64,000 nucleotides of DNA from Podocnemis expansa (taxonomy: Eukaryota > Chordata > Testudines > Podocnemididae), in the NCBI GenBank assembly GCA_007922195.1, contig ML681995.1:16047689-16111688 (forward strand). The letters run 5' to 3'. Below the pieces are notes generated by a model that saw only the letters and a list, made by a program, of their open reading frames with translations, searched no databases and was not told the DNA's origin. Below are positions 20,437-32,195 of the stretch, one piece after another. Each line of letters starts with the position of its first letter. Within the stretch, counting starts at the first letter, position 1. The translations under genes and the position numbers were made by a program.

Positions 20437-21110
20437 TTAAAATAAAGAGCATTGTTGGGGGCAAAGAAGGGCTTGGGAGGCACTAAGGGGATGTGGAACT
20501 TTTGGGGGGGAGAACTGAGGGTGGGCTTCAAACTGGGGAAGGGGGGATCTGGGGGTGTTGGAGAGTTTGGATGGGAGGGATTCCCTATGGGGGCTGTTTG
20601 GGGGCCCTGGTGTGCCATCCCATGCCCCTGCCCACAGCCGCCCCAAGTCTGGGGGTGCCTGCAGTGAGGGACTTGAGGCTCTCTGTGGGGACCTCCCTCA
20701 GCTGCTGGGGGAACCATATGTGTGGGAATGCACTGGAGGCTCATGGCAACATCCTGGATCACAGTGCTCAGAGCCTGCAGCGTGGTGCTTTGGTGCTCCA
20801 TCGCCAGAGTCTGCCACTCCAGTGTGGTCGTCAGCATTGCCCGCATGCCATCCTGGTGACAGCCCTGCTGCAACCTCCAGGGATTTGCTGGGTCCTCAGC
20901 TTGCTGGTCCAGCTTGAGGAAGCTCGACAGGATTTTGCCCACGTCCAGCTGCTCCTCCTCCTCCGCCTATGGGTGGCTTGTGGGCTCCCTGCAGCAGCAC
21001 AGCAGGCAGCTGGGTGAGCTGCTGGAGGGAAGTGGAAAGCAGGCCTGGCCCTGCTGCCTTCTGACCTTGGCTGTGTGCAGCCCGTCAGCAGCAAACACCT
21101 CTGCCCCAAC
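20437..21110 (-). pseudogene. Harbinger Myb-partner protein, C-terminal part
   Basis: The minus strand reads VGKILSSFLKLDQQAEDPAN, then LTTTLEWQTLAMEHQSTTLQ and a proline-rich tail ending NNALYFK. It aligns with element A (DDILASLLHLGQQAKESPQ; ALEWQAVALKHQATAL). An acceptor-like CTGCTGCAG at about 20989-20997 (plus coordinates) precedes the block. The DNA-binding part was not found upstream to 21632, so the gene is 5'-deleted or too decayed. AATAAA on the minus strand near 20440 may be its poly(A) signal. Confidence 0.7.
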
Positions 21111-21635
21111 TGTCAGCAGGATTCCTGATCTGTGTCCTGTGGGACACTGCCCTGGAGATGTGCACGGCCTCACAGTGCCCACACTGGTGCGCTGCAGTCA
21201 GCAAGGACTTGGCCCAGGACTCTCCTGAGGCCATGTGACAGCGGCATGCCTTGTATGCTCTCTGCCCCGATACAGCCACATCTGGGTACTGCCACCCCCT
21301 GATGAGAAACCCCCACCCTATGTGGGCCTGAGACCCTAGTGCCACATGTCCCTCAGCCATCTGTGCCCATGGGAGGGCCTCTGTGACCCCCCCCACCCCT
21401 TGCCCTGCCTGTCCCTGGGCCATGCCTCCCTCGATGCCTGTGACATGGGCAGGCTCGGCCCTGCCTGCATGTAGGGGAGAGGAAAATTGACCAACCAGTG
21501 CTCCAACTGTTGTTGAATCAAAATGATGGAGCTTGTCAGTTTGATTCAAGAGAACATCGTGTGGACCAAATCTTTTTTAAAATCAAAACAATTAGTGTTA
21601 TTTCAATTTAAAAGGTGTGTGTGGACATACCCTAT

Positions 21636-22019
21636 GTGCCTCAAAACAAACAAGGTATGTCATTTTCTTCCACCTAAAAACATTTCAGTTTTTGAAAGTT
21701 GCCAACTGTAAACAATCAATTTTACAATGCACAGAACCAAAATATTTTCATTATTTGACAAAACCCCAATGTTTTCCATTGGAGGAAAAAATGTTTTTAA
21801 TTTTTATTTTATTTTTTTAACAAGCTCTATTAATATTGCTGTAAGTAAAACCACCACTAACAAAATCCACGGAACCATCAAAAAGTGGGCTTTACTAGTC
21901 AAAGAAACCAAACAAACTGTCTTTTTTGTGTCTGTTGGGATACTTCAAATAACAATGAATTGAAAAGTAAAAAACTCTCCACCGTTTTCTTTGTGCATTC
22001 ATGGAGGAGAAGGATGATC
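21636..22019. other. No gene recognised
   Basis: AT-rich, stop-rich flank of Harbinger B. Nothing assigned. Confidence 0.6.
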
Positions 22020-22300
22020 TTGTAGTGAAAGCACTGAAAAGGATTTCAGAAGATGTGGGTTCTTTTGCTGCCTCTTTTAGACGCTCTTTGTGTGATGTTG
22101 GACAATTGACTTTCTGTGCCTCCATTTCCAACCTGTGAAAGGGGAATAATATTACTTCCACCTCGCACATATTGTCTATTTAGATTGTAAGCTCCTACGA
22201 GCAGGAATTCTCTGTCACAGTATGTTTGCATAGACCTTAGCTCAGTGAGGCATCACTCTTACTGAGGGCATTATTGTAATACAAATAATATGATAGTTAT
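22020..22300 (+). mobile_element. MIR-type SINE
   Basis: Shows the MIR core and tail order: TGTGTGATGTTGGACAATTG, CTGTGCCTCCATTTCCAACC, GTGAAAGGGGAATAATATTA, then TTAGATTGTAAGCTCCTACG and TAATACAAATAATA. Old and diverged. Confidence 0.75.
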
Positions 22301-22593
22301 TTCTAATAAATATTTCATGAGACTAGGAGCAGCAGGTTAATAGAAGAAACATATTTCCCAGGATTGCTCCTGGGGCTAATCATATTTAGGAGACGTGTAT
22401 AAGAAAGATAAAGGGAAGCAAACATTTCTGTAATTTAAAAATAAATGCATAAAAGCAGAGCAGATCTCCTCCTGAAATGCTCTACCATGGAAAATTTCTC
22501 TTCTTGACACTCTTCAGTAGTTTACATTTAAATTAGACTTTACTGGTGTATTTATTTTATTTTGCAGAAGGCAGTTATTGTTTCTGATGCTAC

Positions 22594-22641
<48 letters not shown>

Positions 22642-22651
22642 NNNNNNNNNN

Positions 22652-22701
<50 letters not shown>
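22594..22701 (+). repeat. (CA)n microsatellite with 10-base gap
   Basis: Uninterrupted CA dinucleotides except for ten unknown bases at 22642-22651. The true length is not known. Frames reading HTHTHT or CVCVCV here are artefacts. Confidence 0.97.
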
Positions 22702-22703
<2 letters not shown>

Positions 22704-23605
22704 TATAATGAGGCCCATTATACAAAGAAATTAAGTTCTCTGAATTCTTCAGTAAAAATAAGTAGGCTGTAACTGTATAGATTCTCTCTGGCATTTATTT
22801 TCCTAAGACTGGTTTGAGGTGTTATTTCACATTAGTCTTACCTGTTGCACATGTGTCACAAAAATGCCAGCAACTCTCCAAAAGCCAAAGGTGCCCAAAG
22901 TTCACTGAATCATACTGATTCATCTGTATAACATCAACATTAACATTCATGCTTTGCTGTATTTTTCATGATTTTTTTTGTTGTTTAAATAGTTACTGAA
23001 TCTGTGCAATAATATCAGTGTGTAATTGGATTTCAGCTGGGTATATGCAAATGATGGGTTTTTTAAAAAAATTGTTAAATATCAGAGTGGGCCAAAAAAA
23101 TTAGTATTTATATGTATTACCTTTGAATTAATTACTGTGATATAATATCAGTACCCTGATTTAGTTAGAGGCATTTTGTTAGTGTGCTAATGAGTAACGT
23201 GATGGGAACCATTTTGCCTGCACACGAAGTTGTTTAATTTAAGAATATTTCACACAAGCAAACTGGGAAAAGAATTTAAACCACAGCCCCAAGGGTTATA
23301 GGATGATTAGTTGCACACTGTCCCACAAAAGAGTTTAAGGCTTGATCCTGTACTATTCAGGCCAATGGGTGTTTTTCCATTGACTTGACTGGGACCAAGG
23401 TGATAAGTACTCTCTTCACAGCCATATTATGACTTCTCTAATCTTGAGTCCAAGTCCTGAGGGTATTGCCAAAGCTGCACTCAGGATACTTCCTTCATGA
23501 AGCAAATGGCTATAATAATGAGACGTGGGTGGAACCACCTTTCCTTTTCATCATGAGTCTGGCCATAGCGCTGGCTCAGTGAGATACAGATGTAGGATGG
23601 CAAAT
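22702..23605. other. No gene recognised
   Basis: AT-rich with stops in all frames. A CAATGGGTGTTTTTCCATTGAC motif near 23365 belongs to a common old interspersed repeat that I cannot name. Confidence 0.55.
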
Positions 23606-23700
23606 TCCAGAGAGGTAGTTGCGTTAGTCTATATACAACAAAAACAATGAAAGTCCCATGGCACCTTAAAAACTAACAAATTTCTTTGGGTGTAGACATA
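23606..23700 (-). mobile_element. Penelope 3' tail fragment
   Basis: The minus-strand terminus (plus GGTAGTTGCGTTAGTCTATA) and the tail (CCATGGCACCTTAAAAACTAAC) match other copies. The hammerhead-like part is missing. Confidence 0.65.
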
Positions 23701-24807
23701 GGATGCAGTCTTTGAAGAACTGTACTCAGTTGCTTCCCACCCACCAGAGCAAGAGGAAGCATGAGGGAAAAATTGCCATTGTCATAGCCATAATTCCTCC
23801 TCAGTGGGCACCACTGCTTTACTTAGCCCATGCTGATTAGCATTGTATTGGAACAACAATGTATTATTACTTCACCATGATCAAGTATAAAAAAGCACAA
23901 CATACACCTAACCAAAATAGCTATGAACACTAAATATGGGATGGGCCAAACTCCAGTGATTCTTTGCAGACATTAAAAACAAAGTAGTTAATCTATCAAA
24001 GGAAACATCTGTTGTTTATGGACCTTTACCTGGGGAGCCAGTGATATAACTATGCAGCTTAAAACTGCACTATTAGAGCAGCAGTGAACTATGTCTATTA
24101 AAGGCCTTTTAGCTGAGAACACAGAAAATCTGTTGCTGCTATGCCTGTGTACAAACCATCTGGATTTTCCTTCCCAATATGCCAGTTGTATTGTTAGATT
24201 TAATCAGAGTTCAGGAAAACCACATCACTTCATGAGCCATTCCAAAAGTTCTCTTTGCTTTTTGGCCAACTGCTGTCTTTGACTATCCTTGATAACAGTT
24301 TAAATCCAGCCAGTCCTCATGGTCATGAGTTCATGTGGCCAATAACCATTCCTGTCAATTTACCACTAGCTACTGCCCATGTTTACCAAGACAGGTGAAT
24401 TTGAACTAGATTAGTATTTCCTATACTAAGGGTATGTCTACAGGGCAAAATGTATTTTCCTCATCATTAATTCTCAATTAAATTGGGATATTTTCTTTTC
24501 CCCAGTATAGTGTGAATTGGACAGCTGGAAAACATTTTAAAAAGCTTTGAAAAGCTGCAATTGCCATAATTTGAATTAAACTTCACTATGCCACTTAACA
24601 AGGGTCTTTCTGTGTCAAAACTCTTTTTGAAATGAGTGTATAGGAGTGGCTAAGTGATTTGAGAGGACAGAGGTGGTGGTCACATTATTTAAAGAGGGCA
24701 AGTAGCCAAAAGAATAGTTTTCTACTCCCATGTCTCTGTAGACAGTGGCAGTAGAAAGGCAGTAGCACAAACAAAACAAAAAAAATGTCTTAATCTTATT
24801 GTGGAAA
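23701..24807. other. No gene; isolated Harbinger-like end at 24430
   Basis: GGGTATGTCTACAG at about 24430 resembles a Harbinger/MITE terminus, but no partner end was found nearby. The rest is unassigned AT-rich DNA. Confidence 0.4.
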
Positions 24808-24935
24808 AAACAAGGAGTGCTGGGGCAATTTTAAAATCTAACTAATTTATTTATTGCATGAAGTCTTTAAAAGTGCCACAGGACCTCATGTTTGTTTTGC
24901 TGAACTATACTAACACAGCTACCCCTTGTGGTGTT
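24808..24935 (+). mobile_element. Penelope tail, inverted pair
   Basis: Left arm AAAACAAGGAGTGCTGGGGC (minus orientation) and right arm GCCACAGGACCTCATGTTTG (plus orientation) are inverted tail copies joined at ATTGCATGAAGTC. The centre, including the hammerhead-like core, is deleted. The right end is CTATACTAACACAGCTACCC. Confidence 0.7.
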
Positions 24936-25008
24936 ATGACTACGTAGGGTCGTTCGGGGTGTCATAGTGATAAATGGGAAGGTTGTTTAGGTGCGAGGGA
25001 AAAAAACA

Positions 25009-25100
25009 AAACAAAACAAGGAGTCATGTGGCACTTTGAGACTAACAGATTTATTTTTCTCATGAGCTTTTGTGGTAGAAAATCCCACTTCGTTAGATGC
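25009..25100 (-). mobile_element. Penelope 3' tail with hammerhead-like core
   Basis: The minus strand reads CTAACGAAGTGGGATTTTCT then ACCACAAAAGCTCATGAG: CUGANGA and GAAA each one change away, stem II largely kept. Followed by the usual tail. Confidence 0.7.
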
Positions 25101-26149
25101 TTAGGTGCTAGGGAAACCTGTCTGCCTGATTCCCTCTCTCTCAGTTCTCTTTCAATAAAGACTCCTTACATAGCTCTGAATATGCTGCCTCTCATTATTG
25201 GATTATAATTTCCCCTGAACCCAACATCTGCTGACAAGGATGGGATATGTGATGCAGTTGGCTATCCTCAACAAGCCTGACAACTATTGAAAACCATAAT
25301 GCAATGTAAGAAGCAAAACTTGTCTTTACTGCTTGCATGGGGGTCGGGTTGTAACTTTTTTTCTTTTTTTTAAATACACATCTCCTCTGTCTAGAAATGG
25401 AAAAACACTCTTTTTAAATTTTGGGATGTTTTTAACAAAACACTCCCAAATGCTTATGCAAACATATTTCTTTCTTTAAAATAATAATAATAAATCCAGG
25501 GGGTGGAGGGGTTGGGTGTGAGAGAGTCATATTTTCTGTTGGGCAGTGTTTGGAACAAAAACTTTACCGTTAATTTAGATGGCAAATATGTACCCAAAGT
25601 TTTGGTGTCATGAAGCTAGCATTAGACAGTCTCAGACAAGATTTGATATACAGCGATCTCAGCCCACTTCATGCCATGCCAAATATATTATTGATTTTTC
25701 CTAACCCTTTTACTAAATAAATGGCAGAGAAGGAAAAAGAGTTAAGGCATTTGAAATGGACAGTGTTAAGTAAGGTTTTTCCTTTAAAAACATTTTGTTC
25801 CCTTTTTCTGTAGACAAGAGTTTTTAAAAAAAACTCACACTCCTCCGCCTCCACTGCTATCCCCTGATGTGAGAATCTTTTAGCTAGTATTAAAGATGGC
25901 ACCTGCCCTGTTTTTTTTTTTTTTTTAATGTTTTGGAGCTGGAACAGTTGTTACGTTCAGTCCCATGTCCTAGACAGAAAGATAAAACAAATGCACACAA
26001 GAGGGGGGGGAGAAATCTCTATCAAAAATGGAAACTGTACCTTTTGTTTCCAGCATTGGCTCTCATCTCCAGCTTTGCTGCTGGAAAAACATATATATCA
26101 TGAAGTTGTGTGTTCATATTTCCATACTGGCCATTCAGTGGGTTGAGGA
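25101..26149. other. No gene; possible LTR remnant near 25140
   Basis: TTTCAATAAAGACTCCTTAC at about 25149 resembles a poly(A) signal and U5 start of an LTR, but no duplication or partner was found. The rest is AT-rich and unassigned. Confidence 0.4.
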
Positions 26150-26880
26150 AGGTGGCTGTTGCTACTTCAAGACCTGTATGTAGGGTTGTTAGAGCTGTGG
26201 TGGTTCCAGGATATTAGAGAGACAAGTTGTGTAGGGTAATAGCTTTTTTTGGACCAATTTGTAGTGGTAAGAGCGAAACACTTTTGAGTTTACACAGAAT
26301 TATTCTGCAGGTCTGGGCTATATATTCACTCTGTCACAAATACAAACAAGGTGAAACAATTCTGTAGCTTAAGTGATTAACTCATATTTCAAGTCACTAT
26401 TCTAGATGAAGTGGCCCATTAACACTCATTCAGTCATGGGGTAGGAAAGAAGGGTATGGAAGGCAGGTGAAGGGGTGCTATAAGGCATAAATCCAGGGTC
26501 TTTATTCAATCCATGATTTTTACTGGCTAGCAAATTTAGGAATTTAAGCTCCCAAGCTTGACTTAGGAAAGCGCTGTGCAGTTTGCCTCCACAGATAAGG
26601 ACTGACAGGTCAAAAGAGAGTGACCATCTTATGAAAAGTTTTCACACCCAGGTGATGAGGTGTTTTTGTCTTATTATTTTCTTGTGCAAGTTCACGCACA
26701 GGCAATTGTTTGGTTTCACTCCTGTAATTGTTATCAGGGTGTTTAGTGTAGTGGAGGAAGTAGCCAGGTGCTGTGATAGGTATGTATAGAATCCAGGGAT
26801 GGTGAAAGTGTGGGGGGATACTAATCATTGTAGTGATGGTGACAGATCTGCTAGTTTTGAATTTGTTGTTCTAGCTGGGT
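26150..26880 (-). mobile_element. Second Penelope-type family, 3' part
   Basis: The minus strand contains decayed coding sequence (WILYIPITAPGYFLHY, PHHLGVKTFHKMVTL) resembling the nuclease-end region also seen near 59.9 kb. It then has a tail with a different hammerhead-like core: CTGCAGAATAATTCTGTGTA then AACTCAAAAG, near 26281-26309. The terminus at about 26180 (GTTAGAGCTGTGGTGGTTCC) differs from the 5690-7084 family. Class assignment is less sure than for that copy. Confidence 0.5.
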
Positions 26881-27412
26881 CTGGTGTTGCTTTGAGTTGG
26901 TGTGTTGGGGTCTGTGGAGTGCTTACTTTTGATGAAGAGGCTTATTTGAAAGCCAGAAGAGGTAGTTCAAGAAACATTACTTCCAGGATGGGCCCCCCCA
27001 CTGAGTATTGGTTGCAGAAGCATAGGCAGAATAGATCTTCTTGTCATACCTGTGATTGACTTAGGTGGGCCAGTTCTACAAAGGAGGCAACAAAGTCTCA
27101 CGATTGGGGTCCTTTTATAGGCTCAATTATTACAAGAGATCCTACTTCAGCAAAATGAAACTCATCATCTCATTTTCCTTTCAACTTAATTGTCTTGTTA
27201 AAATCCACTGTCTTTTACGCTCCCTTTACAATGAACTCTGGAAAATACAAAGACAGATCTTCATAATATATCGTTTGCTCTCCTTTCTCATATGCCATAA
27301 ATAGTTAAGAATAATGGCATTTAAAATATTGTGGATAGCCACTTCAAATGAGTACAGCAGTCAAGAAAAGGGAGCTACCATTTCAGGCTGTCTGCAAACT
27401 CAGCTATATGTA

Positions 27413-29230
27413 ATAGAATCATAGAAACTGGAAGGGACCATGAAAGGTCATCAAGTCCAATCCCTTGAACTCATGGCAGGATCAAGTACCTTATTAAAAC
27501 ATCTCTGACAGGTGTTTGTCTAACCTGCTCTTAAAAACCTTCAATGATGGAGATTCCACAACTTGCCTAGGAAACTTATTCTAGTGGTTAATCACCCTGA
27601 TAATTAGGAATTTTTTCATCATGTCCAACCTAAACCTCCATTTCTGGAATTTAAGCCCATTGCTTCTAGTCCTATCAGCAGCAGTTAAGGAGTGTAATTT
27701 TTCATCCTCATAACAGCCTTTTTGGTACTTGAAAACTGTTATCACGTCCCTTCTCAGTCTCCTTTTTTCCAGACTTAAAAAAATCGGCTGTGTCCACACG
27801 TCTTTTTTATTTCGAAATAACACAGGTTATTTCGAAATAAAAAAGATCAGGTCCAGACGATGTTTTCTTATTTCGAAATGACAGACTCCGTCATTTTGAA
27901 ATAAGAGGTGTCCTTTCGGAACACCTTAAACCTCGTTTGGTTTTGAAATGGCCGTTATTTCGAAATGGTCATTTTGAAATAAGGCCATTTGGACATATTG
28001 TTTCAGAACAAACACAGTTCCGAAACAAACCCCCTCACCACCCTAACCAGGGTGCTGACGGAACACCCGCTGCAGGCTATGGGGGGCTGCCCCCAAGCCT
28101 GCAGGTGTGGAGCCGAGTGCCCGGCTTTTCCCTGCTGCTGGGGCTGCTGGCAAGCCCAGTGGCAGGATTGCCAGGGTTCCCCGCTTTTCCCTGCTGCTGG
28201 GGCCGGGGGAAGCCCCGGCAGTGGGGACAGCTGGGTGCCCCCACACTCCTGCTGTGGGGCTTGGGAGCAGCCCTGGTGGCAGGGAGAGCCGGGTGCCCTG
28301 GCTCCTTTCCGCCCCCAAGGGGTGCAGCCCCCCACAGCTGCGGCTCAGCCCACCAGGGCTGCAGCCCCTGGGACCTGGGCGCAGGGTGAGCCGCTCCCAC
28401 TGTGGCCACCCCGTGCCCCTTGCAGCTGCCCTGACCTGGGCGGGCAAGCGGCTTGGGGAGCTGCGGCACCCCCAGGCTCCTGGCAAGACCTCTGCCCCCC
28501 TCCACCCTGGTTGGTGGCAACATGGCCTGCAAGGGGCCATGTTGCCACACCTCCCAGGGTGTTCCTCTCCTGAAGCAAAATAGCAAGTCCACACATAGGA
28601 CATGCTATTTCGCTTTCAGGGTCTCCCTTATTTTGAACTACATTTTTTTTTAGTTCAAAGTAAGTGGTTTTGAAATAAAGGTTTTATTTCAAAATAAGTC
28701 ATTTTGGAATGACTTATTCCAAACTAAAACCTTGTGTGTAGACATAGCAATCCAGTTCTTTCAATCTTCCCTCACATGTTCCAGAAATTTAATCATTCTT
28801 GTTGCTCTTCTCTGGACTGTCTCCAATCTCTCCACATCTTTCCTGAAATGAGGCACCCAGGCCTAGACATTATACACCAGTTGAGTCCTAATCAGCACAG
28901 AGTAGAGTAAAAGAGCAACATCTCATGTCTTATTTACAATACACCTGTTAATACATCCCAGAAAGTTGTTTGCTTTTTTCTGCAGCAGTGATATACCACT
29001 GGCTCCTATTTAGCTTATGTTTCACTATGATACCCAGATCCTTTTCCACAGTGTTCCTTCCTAGGTAGTCATTGCCGATTTAATATGTATACAATTGTTC
29101 TTTCCTAAACGGAGTATTGTGCATTTGTCTTTATTGAATTTCATCCTATCTACCTCAGAGCAATTCACCAGTTTGTCCAGATCATTTTGTCTCTTTGCTG
29201 TGTCTCTGCATCCCTTAGATTCACTTCACA
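27413..29230 (-). mobile_element. CR1 LINE 3' half, split by a MITE
   Basis: Begins on the plus strand with the reversed CR1 3' end (ATAGAATCATAGAAACTGGA, GGGACCATGAAAGGTCATCA). It includes the C-terminal ORF2 piece at 27581-27785 (LFRNKKDVWTQPIFLSLEKR is its MITE-side artefact; RRDVITVFKYQKGCYEDEK is CR1). It resumes after the MITE at 28749 with CCAGTTCTTTCAATCTTCCC and continues to about 29230. 5'-truncated. Confidence 0.85.
27786..28748. mobile_element. Harbinger-type MITE, 963 bp, in CR1
   Basis: Starts GGCTGTGTCCACACG; the right end reverse-complements to GCTATGTCTACACAC. (A)ATC flanks both sides (27782-27785, 28749-28752). It has TTTCGAAATAA subterminal blocks, a GC-rich core (28060-28500) and both family hairpins (28514-28548, arms exact; 28573-28615, arms 16 of 18). 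The many GC-core frames are artefacts. Confidence 0.85.
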
Positions 29231-29352
29231 AAAATATTAGCTAGAGAGTTTTTCTAAACAATAAAAACACATTCTGAAAACCAGCTGAAAGGGTTTTATC
29301 TAATTCAACTTTTTCCTTCTTCCCATCTAGCCCTTTCAACATTCCCCTAGGA

Positions 29353-29484
29353 TAGTCATTCTCAAGCACTATGTCAGGACATATTAGTATGTCAACACGC
29401 AGCACTAAGTGTGTCACAGTGAGCCTGTTGAATTGCAATATGTTGCAAAGTGTGTCACAACCCACAAAAAGTTGAGAACCACTG
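29353..29484. mobile_element. Short non-autonomous hAT element
   Basis: 132 bp. The right end reverse-complements to CAGTGGTTCTCAACTTT; the left end is the decayed TAGTCATTCTCAAGC. An exact 8-bp duplication CCCTAGGA flanks it (29345-29352, 29485-29492). Confidence 0.9.
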
Positions 29485-29771
29485 CCCTAGGAAACCATGC
29501 CCCACGCTTAAGAAAGCACAAACTTATGTAATGTGATGTAATTGGGGTTTTTGTCTTTCACTTTTTTTTAATAAGTGCAGTTTTTTGTACTTTTACCTGT
29601 AAAGGGTAAATCCAGTTCTTATTGTCACTTTAAAATTATGATAAAGCTATTGTTAGCATATAATGCTTAAAATCCCTCTTGGCTGCCATGCCCCTCCGAA
29701 GAATCAGTGCAAAATGAACCATTCACAACTTTGAGAAATTAATAGCAGTGAATGAGATTCTAATGCTCTTA

Positions 29772-30221
29772 GGGTATGTCTACACTTACAACTTAGTTTT
29801 AATTAAGGAGGCTTAATTCGAACTAAAATTAGTGTATGTCCACATTTGCTTTCATTAGTTCGAACTAAGGAGTTCCCTTAGTTTGAATTAAGGAAAGCCT
29901 AGTTTGAATCTATAAAACCTCCCATAAATTCGAATTGAGGTTAATTTGCATTCATTAGTTCAAATTAACTTAATGTAGCTGTGTTAATTTGAACTAACTG
30001 TTAGTTCAAATTAACCACAGCTTGAGTTTTCCCTATGCAATAGCTCCGCCTACCTGATTCGAACTTGCAAGTCCTGTGCATGGACATGCGAGTTTGACTT
30101 AATTTTTCTAATGTGGCCATGTTAATTCAAATTAACTTAATTTGAACTAATATTTATTAGTTCGAATTAATTAGTTCAAATTTAGTTAATTCAAATTAAC
30201 CTTCTAAGTGTAGACATACCC
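29772..30221. mobile_element. Harbinger-type MITE, 450 bp, TTA duplication
   Basis: Ends GGGTATGTCTACACTTA and (reverse-complemented) GGGTATGTCTACACTTAGA; exact TTA flanks (29769-29771, 30222-30224). The interior is made of alternating TTAGTTCGAACTAA-type self-complementary blocks, a different subfamily from the GC-core MITEs. Confidence 0.92.
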
Positions 30222-30295
30222 TTATAGTTCTCAGCAAAACCCTTCAGCTTGTTGCTTTAGACCACTGCATGTTAGGTGTAAAACTATCTGTGACA

Positions 30296-32195
30296 ATTTC
30301 ATAGAATCATAGAATCCTAGGGTTGGAAGGGACCTCATAGGTCATCTAGTCCAACCCACTGCCAAAGGCAGGACCACTCCCACTAAACCATCCCAGTCAT
30401 GGGTTTGTCCAGCCGGGCCTTAAACACCTCCAAAGATGGAGATTTCACCACCTCCCTCGGCAGCTCATTCCAAGGCTTCACCACTCTCCTAGTAAAAAAG
30501 TTTTTTCTAATATCCAGCCTCGACCTCCCTAACTGCAACTTGAGACCACTGCTCCTTGTTCTGTCCTCTGTTATTACCGAGAACAGTCGAGCTCCATCTT
30601 CCTTAGAGCATCCATTCAAGTAGTTGAAGGTTGCTATCAAATTGCCCCTCAGTCTTCTCTTCTGCAGACTAAATAAGCCTAATGCTTTCAGTCTTTCCTC
30701 ATAGGGCTTGTGCTCCAGCCCTTTAATCATTTTGGTTGCCCTCCTCTGAACTCTCTCTAGCATGTCCCTGTCCTTTTTGTAGTGGGGAGCCCAAAACTGA
30801 ACACAGTATTCTAGATGTGGCCTTACCAGTGCAGAACAGAGGGGAATGATCACATCCCTTGATCTGCTGGTAATACTTCTTTTGATGCAGCCCAGTATGC
30901 CAGTGGCCTTTTTGGCAGCAAGAGCACACTGCTGACTCATATCTAGCTTCCCATCCACCACGACCCCCAGGTCCTTTTCCACACTGCTGCTACTTAGCTG
31001 AATGTTTCCCAGCCTGTAGCGGTGCATGGGGTTTTTTCATCCCACGTGCAGGATTTTACACTTGTCCTTATTGAACCTCATATGATTTTTATTGGCCCAC
31101 TGTTCCAATGTATCTAGGTCTCCCTGAATCCTGTCCTTGCCCTCCAACATGTCTACTGGTCCCTGCGGCTTGGTGTCTTCCGCAAACTTACTGAGAATGC
31201 AGTCTATTCCATCATCCAGATCATTGATGAAAATGTTGAACAGCACCGGCCCCAGGACCGCCCCTGGGGCACACCACTCGTGACTGGTTGCCAGCTAGAC
31301 ATGGAACCATTGATTCCTACACGCTGAAACCATTGATCTAGCCAGTTTTCTATCCACCCTATAGTCCACCTATCCAATCCATACTTCCTTAATTTGCCAA
31401 TGAGAATGCTGTGGGAAACTGTATCAAAAGCCTTGCTAAAATCAAGGTATATCATATCAACGGTTCTTCCTGCAGCCAGAAAACCAGTCATCTGATCATA
31501 GAAGGAGATAAGATTGGTCAGGCATGATTTACCCTTGGTAAATCCATGCTGACTGTTCCTGATCACTTTATTTTCCTCTAAGTGTTTGAGGATGGATTCT
31601 TTGAGAATCTGCTCCATAATTTTTCCAGGGATTGAGGTGAGGCTAACTGGTCTGTAATTCCCCGGATCCTCCTTTTTCCCTTTCTTGAAAATAGGCACTA
31701 CATTTGCTTTTTTCCAGTCCTCTGGCACCTCCCCCGTTCTCCATGAGTTTTGAAAGATAACGGCCAGCGGTGCTGCTATCTCATCGGCCAATTCCCTCAG
31801 CACCCTTGGATGCAGTTCGTCCGGCCCCATGGACTTGTGAGCATCCAGCTTCTTTAAGCAGTCCCTAACCTGACCTTCCATCACCAAGGGCCTCTCTTCT
31901 TCTCTCCCATCTGCCACACCCATGGTAGTGGGCTGGGAGCTGACCCTGCCTGTGAAAACTGAAGCAAAAAATGCATTGAGCACTTCAGCTTTTTCCTCAT
32001 CCTCTGTCACAAGGATGCTTGCCCTATTCCGCAAGGGGCCTACACCATCCCTGATCCTCTTCTTGTTATTAACATACTTGTAGAACCCCTTCTTGGTATC
32101 CTTTACATCCCTCGTTAGCCGCAACTCCATTTGTCCTTTGGCCTTTGGGGAATCTGTGCGTGGGAGAAGAGTTGTGCTTGGCAATAAATACACCT
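30296..32195 (-). mobile_element. CR1 LINE with best-preserved reverse transcriptase
   Basis: 5'-truncated minus-strand CR1 of about 1.9 kb. The 3' end on the plus strand is TCATAGAATCATAGAATCCT followed by the conserved GGTTGGAAGGGACCTCATAG, the CR1 terminal repeat and 3' UTR. Long coding blocks survive, so this is the youngest CR1 here. No target duplication was sought because CR1 insertions usually lack one. Confidence 0.92.
30383..32193 (-). pseudogene. CR1 ORF2 reverse transcriptase, frameshifted
   Basis: Three blocks: 31204-32193, 31037-31246 and 30383-31027. The first holds GNYRPVSLTSIPGKIMEQI, HGFTKGKSCLTNL, motif A (YLDFSKAFDTVSH, first catalytic aspartate, near residue 255) and motif B (SGVPQG), after which a frameshift occurs. 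The second has [13 protein letters not shown], motif C as FAEDTK in place of the usual YADD, and [12 protein letters not shown]. The third is the C-terminal region ([53 protein letters not shown]). The motif C change and frameshifts mean no activity. CR1 enzymes reverse-transcribe CR1 RNA and RNAs with CR1-like 3' ends. Confidence 0.92.

Larger units (their letters stand above)
17313..21632. mobile_element. PIF/Harbinger element B, two-gene, 4.3 kb with nested insert
   Basis: Ends GCTATGTCCACACACA and (reverse-complemented) GGGTATGTCCACACACA. TAT flanks both sides (17310-17312, 21633-21635), a possible 3-bp duplication. It encodes a DDE transposase on the plus strand and a Myb-associated protein on the minus strand, convergent as in element A. 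The left subterminal region has GGCAACATGGCCTCCTCAC, shared with the MITEs. Without its 1.46-kb nested insert and one duplicated TTC it would be about 2.86 kb. Several frameshifts and a lost catalytic residue make it inactive. Confidence 0.85.

Noticed and set aside
22514..22794. Frames of alternating HT or CV residues
   Set aside because: Translation of the (CA)n microsatellite and its gap.
27937..28603. Six frames of 80-190 aa, proline/glycine/alanine-rich
   Set aside because: All lie in the GC core of a MITE and overlap each other on both strands.
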